This document shows positions 18,901 through 27,270 of a stretch of 64,000 nucleotides of DNA, one piece after another (position 1 is the stretch's first letter; the number at the start of each line of letters is the position of its first letter). The translations under genes were made by a program, and so were the position numbers. Source of the DNA: an uncultured Leptotrichia sp. (lineage in GTDB: Bacteria > Fusobacteriota > Fusobacteriia > Fusobacteriales > Leptotrichiaceae). The notes under the pieces were generated by a model. The model was not told where the DNA came from, searched no databases, and was given only the letters and a program-made list of their open reading frames with translations. The stretch lies in contig CALEXX010000045.1 in NCBI GenBank assembly GCA_937925095.1, positions 1-64,000 on the forward strand, read 5' to 3'.

Positions 18901-20077
18901 GTATTCTTATATTTTCATTTTCATCTCTTCCTCTTAAAATATCGAATCCCTGCTGTTTTATTACATTTCCTATTTTGTCACTGTCTTTAGTTGCCTCATC
19001 ATATATTTTTAAAATTAAGTTAATATCTTCCTTGTTTTCTTCTAAAACCTTTTTCGATGTTTTTGTCTCCAGATACTTTACATAATCGCTGTCATACATA
19101 CTTTTATCATTGAATTTAACTTGCAGCCTTTCTAATACAGCTTCCTCAGAATTTACAAATACCAGCTCAGGAGCTTTACTGTTTTCAAACCTGTCTTTTT
19201 TATATTCTTCATTATCCCAGACTTCTTCAAACTTCTGACCATTAAATACAAATACTCCCTGTCTGTTATTTTCCTCAGAAGAATTCATAGCAGAATTTGA
19301 ATTTTTTCCTGTACTACTATTTTTTGCTTCCTTTATTTTAGCCTGGCTATTTATATTTTTATTATCCACCTGTGCATCATTTTTTTCTACTACTTTCCCT
19401 TCTATTTCACAATTATCTTTATGTCCTATAATTACTGACAGATCATGCCCTGATAGATTTTCGTGATAAAATAGGCTAGGAACTGCATTTCCATCTACGG
19501 GTATTCCCCATACACCTTTAAAATTATTTCCTAAAGCATTTGACATTGCACCCTGACCACATAAATGAGAAGCTGCAAGCATTCCTGATGAGGTAAGTAT
19601 AATCTTTTTTCCTCTTAAATCCTCACTTTTATATCCCTGACTTCTTTTTTTAGCTAGTATATTTTTTACTTTTGATTCTGAAGCTTTAACTTTACCTGGT
19701 GCTACATATCTTGCTTCCTGAGGTATAGATATTTTTTGACAGATTTTTTCCTTATACTTTTTTAAAGTTTGCCATCTCATTTTTAAGGATCTCATAATTA
19801 CTTCATCCTGAGCTGCAGGATTTTTCAAAAAACTTTTTTTATCTGTTAATTTCCATTTTTTTGCAGCCTCACCAATAAATTTTACATTTGACCATTTCGA
19901 ACCTTTTGGAACCCATCCCATATCTCCAAGTATATCTGTTCCTATCTGATATCTTCCAATATATAATTTCTGATCCTCTAAATCATATTTCCCTCCACTC
20001 TCTAATTTTGCCAGCTTCTCAAAAAAACTGACTGCACTATCGCCAATATCCTGACCATTGAATTTTCTATTTACCAT
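15965..20077 (-). CDS. Giant chimeric cargo/spike protein: muramidase-like, PAAR-like (DUF4280-type) and DUF5675-like domains
   Basis: 1370 aa, the largest protein in the window. Residues about 15-230 resemble lysozyme-like effector domains: FFEKLAKLESGGKY with a candidate catalytic Glu near 28, YIGRYQIGTDILGDMGW, and SGMLAASHLCGQGAMSNAL near 166. A polar linker (235-290) and a long helical, unrecognised part follow. Residues about 698-800 match the PAAR-like DUF4280 pattern: NDNCMLKCTLGED, KCRAIGICKPELLGQW and GEYPALLDISTIKCKYGG. After another Ser/Asn-rich linker, residues about 1139-1310 (CPHLGVQGKYTFYVERFEEYY ... HHGDHRGYSVGCLLP) resemble DUF5675 or L,D-transpeptidase-like folds with His and Cys residues. 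No signal peptide is present, as expected for a tip-loaded cargo. AAAGGTGGGGG precedes ATG. It lies between vgrG-side genes and a lipoprotein gene. Confidence 0.75.
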   Translation of the reverse strand: MVNRKFNGQDIGDSAVSFFEKLAKLESGGKYDLEDQKLYIGRYQIGTDILGDMGWVPKGSKWSNVKFIGEAAKKWKLTDKKSFLKNPAAQDEVIMRSLKMRWQTLKKYKEKICQKISIPQEARYVAPGKVKASESKVKNILAKKRSQGYKSEDLRGKKIILTSSGMLAASHLCGQGAMSNALGNNFKGVWGIPVDGNAVPSLFYHENLSGHDLSVIIGHKDNCEIEGKVVEKNDAQVDNKNINSQAKIKEAKNSSTGKNSNSAMNSSEENNRQGVFVFNGQKFEEVWDNEEYKKDRFENSKAPELVFVNSEEAVLERLQVKFNDKSMYDSDYVKYLETKTSKKVLEENKEDINLILKIYDEATKDSDKIGNVIKQQGFDILRGRDENENIRIQDIIYYVWSNPIFNKSRIESLEYVLSQYSAKYVKYPDRKPIGENQPKLGFTNKIQDTLNNSSKNVKEEKNAHKVEKNVLPEKYDKYMKGIKDIDEIVIKVAKKNISDSDFPKIRCISLMKELYSNDSEYQKFYEIDENGINQYPLTKRLIENIIIEFLSVQTGFKGENETKHFDNHKYKDSNIVRNYLLWYVKKHRGIDIPSKTETGLYNRLEKLGNEIRVTTLLNDWITSKSAIKVRNIRKISNLIDEIYENYRDKSDFEKDRSIMHKLFKDCKELRDYSANIDSMDIYSFYKSFYDFQNIVKPTGELFVNDNCMLKCTLGEDISKLVISQDNITLMGGKQANINDKKILPFKKCRAIGICKPELLGQWEKNTDVKVGEYPALLDISTIKCKYGGIVSIDDAGQKEIGIAEDKKTEFKESVRDADCVYKLLVDVCRDINNNFMQTSLKKSCQKFANAKKYISQTENKLKPYINKKTAGMITGKGLTSEEEKEYKKIVESNKKKMSIMKSEVTKEKENELRGKIFQVFRDSYKRVRQLSNPNIDTKGIIRKKGISLCDHERKNFYSAKILPAMVYGYLMQSARLSMKNEEKDLIKAELTMDEKSTKSKIGGLNNFNVGVNRLNLKGEDKQETKIGDILTWIGMGGNLYDTTKKTPTEWDILRIIRKSGKISVMCPFNQLEWNKNHGKNKISKTVNTTVASNSKNSSEVSETNKKNNNESISKPSKSSSSVNSSKTEKREDSCSSGNCPHLGVQGKYTFYVERFEEYYNTDPKKWTKENAKKNSTISYFSILDPSGKKLEGYDGYVIEPGGENEINGNKDKRIIEGTHDLRWHLRPEKRDENGNLIRKSYMAIGVQNHKKDSNNRTLIPKNRWILIHHGDHRGYSVGCLLPSTKKIISRHKSRGNIYFSENSRIFFDKIMDFAYKVEKINRKSRTVLGDTKNQEISGEVSSNKINQQKINNIVIRIKNNITNRIEKYKK

Positions 20078-20181
20078 AATCAGTTTCCCCCACCTTTAAG
20101 TTTTTATTTACACCTCTTCCTTTTCACTGATTTCATATTACTTTTTTATTTATAACCTCCATGAAATCCCCCTTTTCATGA

Positions 20182-21081
20182 TTAATATTTTTCGAATAAT
20201 TCTGATATTTCTGTATCCACATCAAACTTTTCTATTGGTTTGCTTATACGTTTTTTAGGAGATTTCGATACTTTAAAGTCATCTCCTTCTTTTGTTTCTA
20301 TTTTCGAATATCCTTCTACGTAGACATTGTCAATTACCAAATTATTATTTTTATAGCTAAGTTCAATAAAATATGTCTTAAATCCTGACAATTTCCCCAT
20401 TGACATATCTTTTATAATGACTATATTATTTTTTACTTCATATGAACTTTCTTCTCCGTAGGAACCTCCTGTACCTTCTATTCCAACTGGAATAATTAAC
20501 TTACAGCTATCAAAAATTTTATAATCCTCCCCTTCACTTATAAAAAATTTTAAACAGCTTGAATTTTTACCAGTTTTATACATTTCATATAATTCATCAG
20601 GCCCCATATCCTTTGCTTTTTCAGTTTCAATATTAGAATATTCCAAAATATAATCTTTCTTATTGTCTTTATTTATATATCCTGACTTTGTTTCTTTTAA
20701 TGTTATACCATTAGCAAATTTTATGCTTTTATCATTTATCAGATTTTTCTCAAGTTTGTCTGACTTTATTAATAATTTTATATATTCCGTATAAAATTTC
20801 TCTGCTTTAGTTTTTTCGCCTAAATTCCATAATACATCTGCATAATTTAAATTGGCTACAATTCTTTTAGGAAACTTATTTAATATTTCCTCCAATATTT
20901 TCTTTGATTCTGATAAATTCCCTTTTTTATATAGTTCATAAGCATAATCATTTATCTGAGTTACATTTTTCTCTGTTATCTCTCTATTATTCCTATTCTC
21001 TGTACTTTTTCCTTTTGAATAACTTAACGAAATACAAAAAATAAATACAAACATTATTTTCCAGATAATTCCTCTTTTCAT
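20182..21081 (-). CDS. Exported TPR-containing protein
   Basis: A 299-residue protein with an N-terminal signal (MKRGIIWKIMFVFIFCISLSYS), a tetratricopeptide-like segment at about residues 45-110 (AYELYKKGNLSESKKILEEIL, ANLNYADVLWNLGEKTKAEKFY) and a C-terminal beta-rich half ending in a charged tail. I do not recognise the C-terminal fold. AAAGGAGCACA precedes ATG. It sits between the LRR lipoprotein and the chimeric cargo gene in arm A; a periplasmic accessory or immunity role is possible but unproven. Confidence 0.65.
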   Translation of the reverse strand: MKRGIIWKIMFVFIFCISLSYSKGKSTENRNNREITEKNVTQINDYAYELYKKGNLSESKKILEEILNKFPKRIVANLNYADVLWNLGEKTKAEKFYTEYIKLLIKSDKLEKNLINDKSIKFANGITLKETKSGYINKDNKKDYILEYSNIETEKAKDMGPDELYEMYKTGKNSSCLKFFISEGEDYKIFDSCKLIIPVGIEGTGGSYGEESSYEVKNNIVIIKDMSMGKLSGFKTYFIELSYKNNNLVIDNVYVEGYSKIETKEGDDFKVSKSPKKRISKPIEKFDVDTEISELFEKY

Positions 21082-21107
21082 TGTGCTCCTTTCTTTTCCT
21101 GATTTTA

Positions 21108-22433
21108 TTATTTCAGCTGACTTTTATGTATGTATCCTTTCATATAGTATCCACCCTTTTCATTATAGAAATATACATATTTCCAATTATTTTCCATATT
21201 TATTTCTTCAACTTCAACACCATTTTTTAATTTATATAATATCGTACTTTCTACACTTGGTTCCCTTCTTAAATTAATACTGTCATCTTTTGAAGCTGTT
21301 TTTAAAATTTTACCTGTCTTATAGTTTTTCTTTGCTACCGCATTGTTATCAAAACCATAATCCTTGAAATCATCCTGCCAGGAAATTTCTTCCTTCAAAT
21401 CAGTTACAATATAATTAGTTGCACCAGGTGCAGCTACTACTGACAAAAATAAATTATCTCCGTCCATACTTTCAAGTAATGCCTCAGCATATGCAATTTC
21501 CCTTGCTATTACCTTGCCCTTCTTTACAAAAATTGTTTCCCTGTTAGACTGTCCCGCATAAGCATATGGATATGTAATTATATACATTCCATAATTTTTA
21601 TTTCTAAAGCTTTCTATTCCTGTTATTTTTTCATCTTCACTTTCTGCTTCTTTATCATATTTATTTACTATTTTATAAACTTCTTCCGGTAATTTTTCTC
21701 TTGAAATTTCTGATACAGAAATAGTTTTTACTATTTTTACTGTTTCAAAATCATTTATTTTATCTTCAAAGTCTGAAAATTTCGGATATTTAGCCTCATT
21801 TCCCCTCTTGTTTGAATTTTCTGTCATCCTATTTTCAATAAATATCTTTTCAAGCATAGTAAATTTATTATAATTTTCATATATATAATCCACTATTTCT
21901 TTAGGAACTTCCCTTAATTCAAGTCTTTTCAGGCTTCTTAATTTTTCTATTTCTTCAACACCATATTTTAACGGATTGAAACTTACATCTAAATGATTTA
22001 ATTTAGATAATTTTCCTATGCCTCTAATATCCTTAATATTATTATTATGAAGCCACAATTCTTTCAAATTTTTTAAATTTAATAACGGAGTTATATCTTC
22101 TATCTGATTGAAATTTATTTTTAAAACTTCTAATTTTTCAAGTTTTTCTAAAGGTTTTAAATCACTTATCCTGTTCCATCTCAAATCAAGTTCCTTTACA
22201 TTTTTGTACTCTGAAATACAATTTATCTCTTCCAAATTTCTATTTTTTAGCTCTATTTTTTCAAAATTAACATTGTATTCCTCAAGTTCTTTACAACTTT
22301 TACTTTTTGAAACTGACCCGCTGCTTTCATTTGTTTTTATTTCCTTTTTCTTTTCCATGCTGTTAACTTTGTCACAATTTGCAAACAATGTAACAAATAA
22401 CATTAAAACAAATAAATTTCTTCTCATTTTCAT
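21108..22433 (-). CDS. Leucine-rich-repeat lipoprotein with C-terminal SH3-like domain
   Basis: 441 aa. The signal sequence ends at a plausible lipobox (LFANC, cysteine about residue 20). Residues 40-190 hold five or six leucine-rich repeats of the internalin-like type (ELDLRWNRISDLKPLEKLEKL, VLKINFNQIEDITPLLNLKN, ELWLHNNNIKDIRGIGKLS). The C-terminus (about 370-441) looks like a bacterial SH3 domain: DSINLRREPSVESTILYKLK followed by GYIHKSQLK. I start it at ATG 22433, five bases after GGAGGG, rather than at the in-frame start twelve bases upstream. It follows vgrG closely, which suggests a surface-attached accessory, immunity or adhesion role within the injection-system operon; no function is proven. 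Confidence 0.7.
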   Translation of the reverse strand: MKMRRNLFVLMLFVTLFANCDKVNSMEKKKEIKTNESSGSVSKSKSCKELEEYNVNFEKIELKNRNLEEINCISEYKNVKELDLRWNRISDLKPLEKLEKLEVLKINFNQIEDITPLLNLKNLKELWLHNNNIKDIRGIGKLSKLNHLDVSFNPLKYGVEEIEKLRSLKRLELREVPKEIVDYIYENYNKFTMLEKIFIENRMTENSNKRGNEAKYPKFSDFEDKINDFETVKIVKTISVSEISREKLPEEVYKIVNKYDKEAESEDEKITGIESFRNKNYGMYIITYPYAYAGQSNRETIFVKKGKVIAREIAYAEALLESMDGDNLFLSVVAAPGATNYIVTDLKEEISWQDDFKDYGFDNNAVAKKNYKTGKILKTASKDDSINLRREPSVESTILYKLKNGVEVEEINMENNWKYVYFYNEKGGYYMKGYIHKSQLK

Positions 22434-22463
22434 ATTTCCCTCCATTATTTCAAATCAATTTCC

Positions 22464-23978
22464 TCAATTATTATGTATCTTCTGTCCCTTCATTCTTATT
22501 TCTCCCGAAGCTTCTATCCTGATATCCTTTGCTTTTCCAATAACATTGATATTATCTCCGTAAATTGCCATTTCACCTATTGATTCAATTCCAACATAGT
22601 CATCTGACACAACTACCATGTTTTTTAATCCCTTATTTACAAAATTTTCTGCCGTTTCACTGCTTATTTTTGAAGTTCTTGTATAGGAATTTTCCACATT
22701 CAGTTCCATTTTATTTTTATTAACTGTAAGATTGAAATCACTTCCATTAATATGAAAATTTCTTTTCTCATAATCGCTGAATCTTCCATTTCCTTTATTA
22801 TTTACTGCCCAGGAAACTTTTGCAAAACTTTCATCTTCATTCGGAAAGTAAACCTCTACCGTATCATTTACCTCAGGAGTGCAGAAAAATCCTGTATTTG
22901 TCTGAGAATAAAAAGTCTGATAACTTAATGGCCATCTCTTTATTCCATAATCAGAATAAGCCCTGCTAAACTCTACCTCTCCTTTCTGTTCGATTATTTT
23001 ATTTAAACCTTCATAAAAAATAACTTCCATTTTAGCAATTTCTTCTTCAGCAAACACTCTTTCAACCTTTGCTTCAATACTGCATCCCTTTATTTCTTCA
23101 TTATATTTTTTCAATATATTATAATTTTTCATATCTGTTGCCAGAAATTCACTTTTCATAAGATTATTTTTCAAATATATTTTTGTTTTTAAAACTGTCA
23201 GAGCATCATCGCCACTTTCATTTTTTTCCTCAGAAGTATAGTCTCTGTTAATTGAAACAGAATCACCAAGACTTACAACTTTGTTTGAATAAACTTTATA
23301 ATATAAGTTTTTATAGTCTCTGACAATTGAATAATCTGAATAATATTTATTTTCATTTTTTACATTTCCAGTTTCTATTACTCCAAATGTAATTATTCCC
23401 TGTTCTGTAACTAGCAGCCCTGTCTTCAGGTGCGAAGCCATTCTCACAAGGAATTCCCAGTCTGTTTCATTATACTGGACTATCAGCTTTCCTATCGGTA
23501 CTTCAGCCCCCTTGAAATATTTTATCTGTATATCCTTATTACTGCTGCTGTTGTTTATTTCATCAATTATATTTGCATAGGTAAAATTTTTATCCTGAAA
23601 CACCCTATATTTCTTTTCTAATTTTCTATCAAAAAGAATACTGTATGAAAACGCTTCCATAAAAATCAGATAGCCTTCACTTCCGTATTCAAGCACTTCA
23701 AAATAATCAATAATTCCTTTAAAAATTTCCTTTTCCCCAACAGAAATATCTTTCCCTGAAACTTCTATTCTTATTTCAGCTTCCTCTTTTCCAATTACTT
23801 CTTCAAGCTCACTTTTTCTGTCATTTTCCACTTCTATCTTTAATTTCAGTTTCTGATGTTCATTTATACCTTCCGTCAGTTCAAATTCCTTTATAAGATA
23901 GTCTTCCATTTTTCTATTATTCAGAATTATATTTATGTTTCTCCCCTCATACATATTTTCGTTAATTTCCCTATCCAT
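22464..23978 (-). CDS. VgrG/Pvc8-type spike protein
   Basis: 504 aa. Contractile injection systems carry a trimeric VgrG spike at the tip of the tube. The N-terminal half has the gp27-like signature of the VgrG/phage GPD family: LKLKIEVEND, EIFKGIIDYFEVLEYGSEGYLIFMEAFS cut across residues 85-115, YRVFQDKNFTYANIIDEI and GKLIVQYNETDWEFLVRMASHL. Residues about 355-400 form the OB-like domain with GFFCTPEVNDTVEVYFPNEDE, after which a gp5-type repeated beta region ends in IRIEASGEIRMKGQKI. The length suits a VgrG without an extra effector domain. GAGGTTGATAAA precedes ATG. It sits next to a tube-like gene and a separate PAAR-like cargo. Confidence 0.9.
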   Translation of the reverse strand: MDREINENMYEGRNINIILNNRKMEDYLIKEFELTEGINEHQKLKLKIEVENDRKSELEEVIGKEEAEIRIEVSGKDISVGEKEIFKGIIDYFEVLEYGSEGYLIFMEAFSYSILFDRKLEKKYRVFQDKNFTYANIIDEINNSSSNKDIQIKYFKGAEVPIGKLIVQYNETDWEFLVRMASHLKTGLLVTEQGIITFGVIETGNVKNENKYYSDYSIVRDYKNLYYKVYSNKVVSLGDSVSINRDYTSEEKNESGDDALTVLKTKIYLKNNLMKSEFLATDMKNYNILKKYNEEIKGCSIEAKVERVFAEEEIAKMEVIFYEGLNKIIEQKGEVEFSRAYSDYGIKRWPLSYQTFYSQTNTGFFCTPEVNDTVEVYFPNEDESFAKVSWAVNNKGNGRFSDYEKRNFHINGSDFNLTVNKNKMELNVENSYTRTSKISSETAENFVNKGLKNMVVVSDDYVGIESIGEMAIYGDNINVIGKAKDIRIEASGEIRMKGQKIHNN

Positions 23979-24032
23979 TTTATCAACCTCAACTTCCCAA
24001 ATATTTTAATATATAATTTGTCCCACCTTTTT

Positions 24033-24503
24033 TTATTTTATATCCAGCTTATTTTTCTGATGAAACTTCTGTTTCAAATGAAGTACAAATACTCCAATTC
24101 CCTTTTCAATACTCAGTTCCTGAGAAAAATTCCTTACAAACATATTTGCAAATTTGTAGTCTATATTTTTATTTGCTCCGAGATTTACAAATACCTCTAC
24201 ATTTCTATAATCATTTTTTTCAAGATAAGATTCCGCCCATTTTGCCAGATCAATAATATTTTTTTTATTCTGCTCATATAAATCTGTGTTATTGTCACTG
24301 TTTTCAGGATTTTCAGCATTTGTATTATTTTCTATATTCGATATGACTTTTCCTATAACTGTCATTTCAATACTGCTCCTATTATTTGCAAAATCAGTAT
24401 TTTCAACCAGTCCTATATTATATTTTATTTCTATTATCTCATCTTCCCCTATGTTTATTTCCTTTTTTTCACTTTCATCAGTAATTTTTATTTTATATTT
24501 CAT
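24033..24503 (-). CDS. Second Hcp/tube-like protein (paralogue of the 58.8-kb gene)
   Basis: 156 aa. It aligns by eye with the tube-like protein at 58817-59254: both begin with a short beta strand series, share an AT/ANN...VIGK or EIKGK strand, then a KWAESYLEKNDYR / RWSLVPSESSDAYR segment, and end with FVRNFSQELSIEKGIGVFVLHLKQK against FVVDYIEEYGNQAGTGTFMLKIKQK. It is therefore probably a tube or tube-to-baseplate adaptor. I start at ATG 24503, seven bases after GGGGG, instead of the in-frame TTG two codons upstream. It lies directly beside vgrG, consistent with a spike-proximal ring. A 20-residue polar insert in the middle differs from its paralogue. Confidence 0.65.
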   Translation of the reverse strand: MKYKIKITDESEKKEINIGEDEIIEIKYNIGLVENTDFANNRSSIEMTVIGKVISNIENNTNAENPENSDNNTDLYEQNKKNIIDLAKWAESYLEKNDYRNVEVFVNLGANKNIDYKFANMFVRNFSQELSIEKGIGVFVLHLKQKFHQKNKLDIK

Positions 24504-24525
24504 TCCCAATCCCCCTCATATATTT

Positions 24526-25227
24526 TTAGAAAACTGAAACCTCTCCCAATTTTAAAGTTTTTTCTACATTTATTACACCAAAATGATTTTTCCAATAATA
24601 TTTCACCTTTACTCCTAACGGTAGAAATAAATTTTCCATTATTTTTACTTTATTTCTATTTTCCTTTTTCTTTTCCCTGTTAATATAAATTACTACTTTT
24701 TTTCTCTCATATTTTTTCTGATAAATTATCGAATCAGGAAAAAAGCACTTTATTCCATTGGAAAATACATCAAAACCTTCTTTTCCTGTCACAATTTTGT
24801 CATAATACAGCAGAACCATCGCATTTTTTTCTTCTTCCGTCAATTTTTTAAAATCTGCCATTAATACATCTCCAAAAACACCCCCTTCAATATCCTTCAA
24901 TATCTTTTCACAATATATATTTATAATTGTTGTTCCTGTGATATAATCCATTTCCCTAAGGCACATTAGTACTTCGTGAATAAATTTCTTTCTAATCTCC
25001 TTATATTTTTCTTCTTCTGTTTCCTGAAAGATTTCCAAAAAATTTGAAAATATGCTATTAAATCTTATGAATGGATTTACCTTTATTTCATTTTCCATCC
25101 TAAATTCATTCAGAAAATCCCCATTAATCTCCAAATACGGAGAATATCCCTCTTCTGATATAAATTTTATATTTTTTCCTGAACCTGCCCATAAATATTC
25201 ATAACCAGATTTCTTACTTCTAATCAT
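24526..25227 (-). CDS. Unrecognised arm A protein, possible baseplate component
   Basis: 233 aa with no signal peptide or membrane segment. I recognise no family. It has a helical middle (residues 50-150) and a beta-rich C-terminal region with VKVKYYWKNHFGVINVEKTLKLG. Its start overlaps the end of the previous gene by eight bases, and GGGGGTATCTGA precedes the ATG, so translation is probably coupled. Placement between a larger unknown protein and the tube/VgrG pair is where T6SS and phage baseplate genes (gp25, TssF, TssG) usually lie; that is the only ground for a baseplate guess. Confidence 0.55.
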   Translation of the reverse strand: MIRSKKSGYEYLWAGSGKNIKFISEEGYSPYLEINGDFLNEFRMENEIKVNPFIRFNSIFSNFLEIFQETEEEKYKEIRKKFIHEVLMCLREMDYITGTTIINIYCEKILKDIEGGVFGDVLMADFKKLTEEEKNAMVLLYYDKIVTGKEGFDVFSNGIKCFFPDSIIYQKKYERKKVVIYINREKKKENRNKVKIMENLFLPLGVKVKYYWKNHFGVINVEKTLKLGEVSVF

Positions 25228-26491
25228 TCAGATACCCCCTGCATCTGTATTCCGGCAACCTCAACTGTATTTCACTTACTATGAAACTTAGCATATCTTC
25301 TGTATAATTGCTTTTTTCAATACACTCAGCAAATAAATTCAGATTTATTTTTTCATTATAAAAAAATAACTCAAAATCATTTTTTATAAATTCATTGCAA
25401 TTATAGGTTTCTATATTTTTCAGGACATCCTTGCCTATATTTATTTCCTTAAGAGAAAAATTCTCCTTTATAAATTCATAATCTGAAAAAACTTTATATA
25501 GCTCCACTTTACTGTTTATCCTGTTTTCTGTTCCTGTATTTTCTTTAAATCTATCTGTAAAGCTTTCTTTCCTGAAATTTGTAAAAAGAAAGTATTCTGG
25601 CATTTTTTCCAGCTCTATTGAATTTATCATTAAATTTTTTCTACATTCCTGGATAGATTTTATAGAGAATACATTCCATATATTTTCCAGTTTTTTCCTG
25701 CTTATTATATGAAGATCATTTAAATTTTCAGAATAGCAGCACAGTATATCTCCCGTTCCATTATTTTCTACAAGTATTTCATTTTCATCTTTCTTTATTA
25801 CATATTCAAATGAAATATCATTTTTCACAGGCCTTACAAATATTGAACTTATTATCTTCTTTTCTTCTATATTCCATAACAAAGTTTTGTTAAACAGTAT
25901 ATTTTCCTCATAAATTCCAAACTCATACACTGCCTCATCCCTATTTTCCTTTATTTTTTCATATAATTCCTTTGTCATCTGGAAATCATATCCCACAACT
26001 TTTATTCTGTGCATACGTTTAAAATGTGCCATATTTACAGTCTGCCATTTTTTCCCGTTCAGTTTAAAAGCTTCATACAATCTTTCAATTTTTTTCTCAT
26101 ATCTCCTGTCATATTCAAAAACAATTTTCATTCCGTAATTTTCTCCGGCAACATTTATCCATGCTTCATATTCTCCCTGGACAATATCTTCCAGTTGATT
26201 GTAGGAAATATCTACATAAACTTCATTTAAATAAAATTCATCTTCTATATCTGTTACACTATACTTTTTTTCTATAACAGGATGATAACTTTCCCTGAAA
26301 TTATATACTTCTTCATTATCAGAAAGTATTGTTTCAATGAAAATATCTCTCTTTGATTTTATTACGCTATTTAAATATTTTTCCTTTATTTCAGAAAATC
26401 TCTCATCTATTTCTTTTCTCAGTTCAAAGAAACTTTCCCTTATTGTTTTACCTGCCAGTTCCTTTTCAAGTGCTATCGTTTCCTTCTCCAT
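25220..26491 (-). CDS. Unrecognised arm A protein, possible TssF/gp6-like baseplate wedge
   Basis: 423 aa, first gene of arm A. The N-terminal 60 residues are helical and charged, the remainder is mixed with YSVTDIEDEFYLNEVYVDISYNQ split over residues 70-95, and repeated aromatic-rich strands. It ends in VSEIQLRLPEYRCRGYLND. No family is certain; first position, size and neighbours suggest a baseplate wedge. I start at ATG 26489-26491 because the promoter TATAAT (26526-26531) and its likely start site lie inside the longer in-frame ORF, which begins upstream of any transcript from that promoter. GGGATGGGG lies further upstream than usual. Confidence 0.55.
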   Translation of the reverse strand: MEKETIALEKELAGKTIRESFFELRKEIDERFSEIKEKYLNSVIKSKRDIFIETILSDNEEVYNFRESYHPVIEKKYSVTDIEDEFYLNEVYVDISYNQLEDIVQGEYEAWINVAGENYGMKIVFEYDRRYEKKIERLYEAFKLNGKKWQTVNMAHFKRMHRIKVVGYDFQMTKELYEKIKENRDEAVYEFGIYEENILFNKTLLWNIEEKKIISSIFVRPVKNDISFEYVIKKDENEILVENNGTGDILCCYSENLNDLHIISRKKLENIWNVFSIKSIQECRKNLMINSIELEKMPEYFLFTNFRKESFTDRFKENTGTENRINSKVELYKVFSDYEFIKENFSLKEINIGKDVLKNIETYNCNEFIKNDFELFFYNEKINLNLFAECIEKSNYTEDMLSFIVSEIQLRLPEYRCRGYLND

Positions 26492-26525
26492 ACCTTTATT
26501 TACCCCATCCCTTAACTTTATTTTA

Positions 26526-26554
26526 ATTATAGCATAAATTAATTTTTCTTTCAA
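26526..26554 (-). promoter_or_regulatory. Promoter of arm A of the injection-system locus
   Basis: TTGAAA (26549-26554) and an extended TATGCTATAAT -10 region (TATAAT 26526-26531) are spaced by 17 bases on the minus strand. It is placed to drive genes 26491 down to 15040 and faces away from the cobalamin gene. Confidence 0.7.
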
Positions 26555-26630
26555 TATTTTTTTAACTTTATTTATAATTTTTCAGTTATTTATATGATAT
26601 AATTTAAAAATAATTTATAGGAGGTCTATT

Positions 26631-27197
26631 ATGAAAATATATACAAAATACGGGGATAAGGGATATACAAGATTATACGGTGGTGAACGTGTAAGTAAAA
26701 CACATATAAGAGTTGAAACATATGGAACATCTGATGAGTTGTGCTCGTTACTTGGATCAGTTGTAGCAAAAATGGAAAATTATCCGGAATTATCTGATAT
26801 TAGAAAAGAATGCATCATTATACAGCATCATATATTTGATTGTGGAAGTGATTTGGCAACTCCTGGAGGGTTACGTCCTTACAAACAGACAGAAAAAGAT
26901 GTAGAATGGCTTGAAAGCAGAATAGATGAATATCTTCCCCAGCTGCCTGAACTTAAGCATTTCATTATTCCCGGAGGAAGTAAAATTGCTGCAGAATTTC
27001 ACATATTAAGAACTTTTACAAGAAAACTGGAGAGAAGAATAGTCGCTCTGATTGAAATAGAAGAGCATGTTAATGAAGTGGGATTAAGATATATTAATAG
27101 ACTTTCAGATTATTTTTTTACCGCTGCCTGTCTTATAAATGTCAGAATGGGTGTAACTGAAACTGATTATTTACGTAGCGATGTAATTTTTAAATAA
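26631..27197 (+). CDS. Cob(I)yrinic acid a,c-diamide adenosyltransferase, PduO type
   Basis: 188 aa. PduO-type enzymes transfer adenosyl from ATP to cob(I)alamin to make coenzyme B12. The family signatures are all visible: TKYGDKGYTRLYGGERVSKTH near the N-terminus (ATP phosphate loop), ELCSLLGS, the arginine-rich RTFTRKLERRIV and the C-terminal LRYINRLSDYFFTAA. AGGAGG lies eight bases before ATG, with TATAAT at 26598-26603. It is one of only two plus-strand genes in the window that look intact. No other B12 genes are nearby, so it probably works in salvage. Confidence 0.95.
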   Translation: MKIYTKYGDKGYTRLYGGERVSKTHIRVETYGTSDELCSLLGSVVAKMENYPELSDIRKECIIIQHHIFDCGSDLATPGGLRPYKQTEKDVEWLESRIDEYLPQLPELKHFIIPGGSKIAAEFHILRTFTRKLERRIVALIEIEEHVNEVGLRYINRLSDYFFTAACLINVRMGVTETDYLRSDVIFK

Positions 27198-27218
27198 TTT
27201 GCTTATATAGTAATTAAA

Positions 27219-27266
27219 AGAGCTATATTTATGACAACAATTTTTTAGTGCCATAAATATAGCTCT
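27219..27266. terminator. Bidirectional hairpin between the adenosyltransferase gene and hsdR
   Basis: A perfect 15-bp stem (AGAGCTATATTTATG at 27219-27233 with CATAAATATAGCTCT at 27252-27266) encloses an 18-base loop. It is followed by T-rich sequence in the plus direction and sits between the stops of two convergent genes, so it probably ends both transcripts. Confidence 0.7.
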
Positions 27267-27270
27267 AGTT

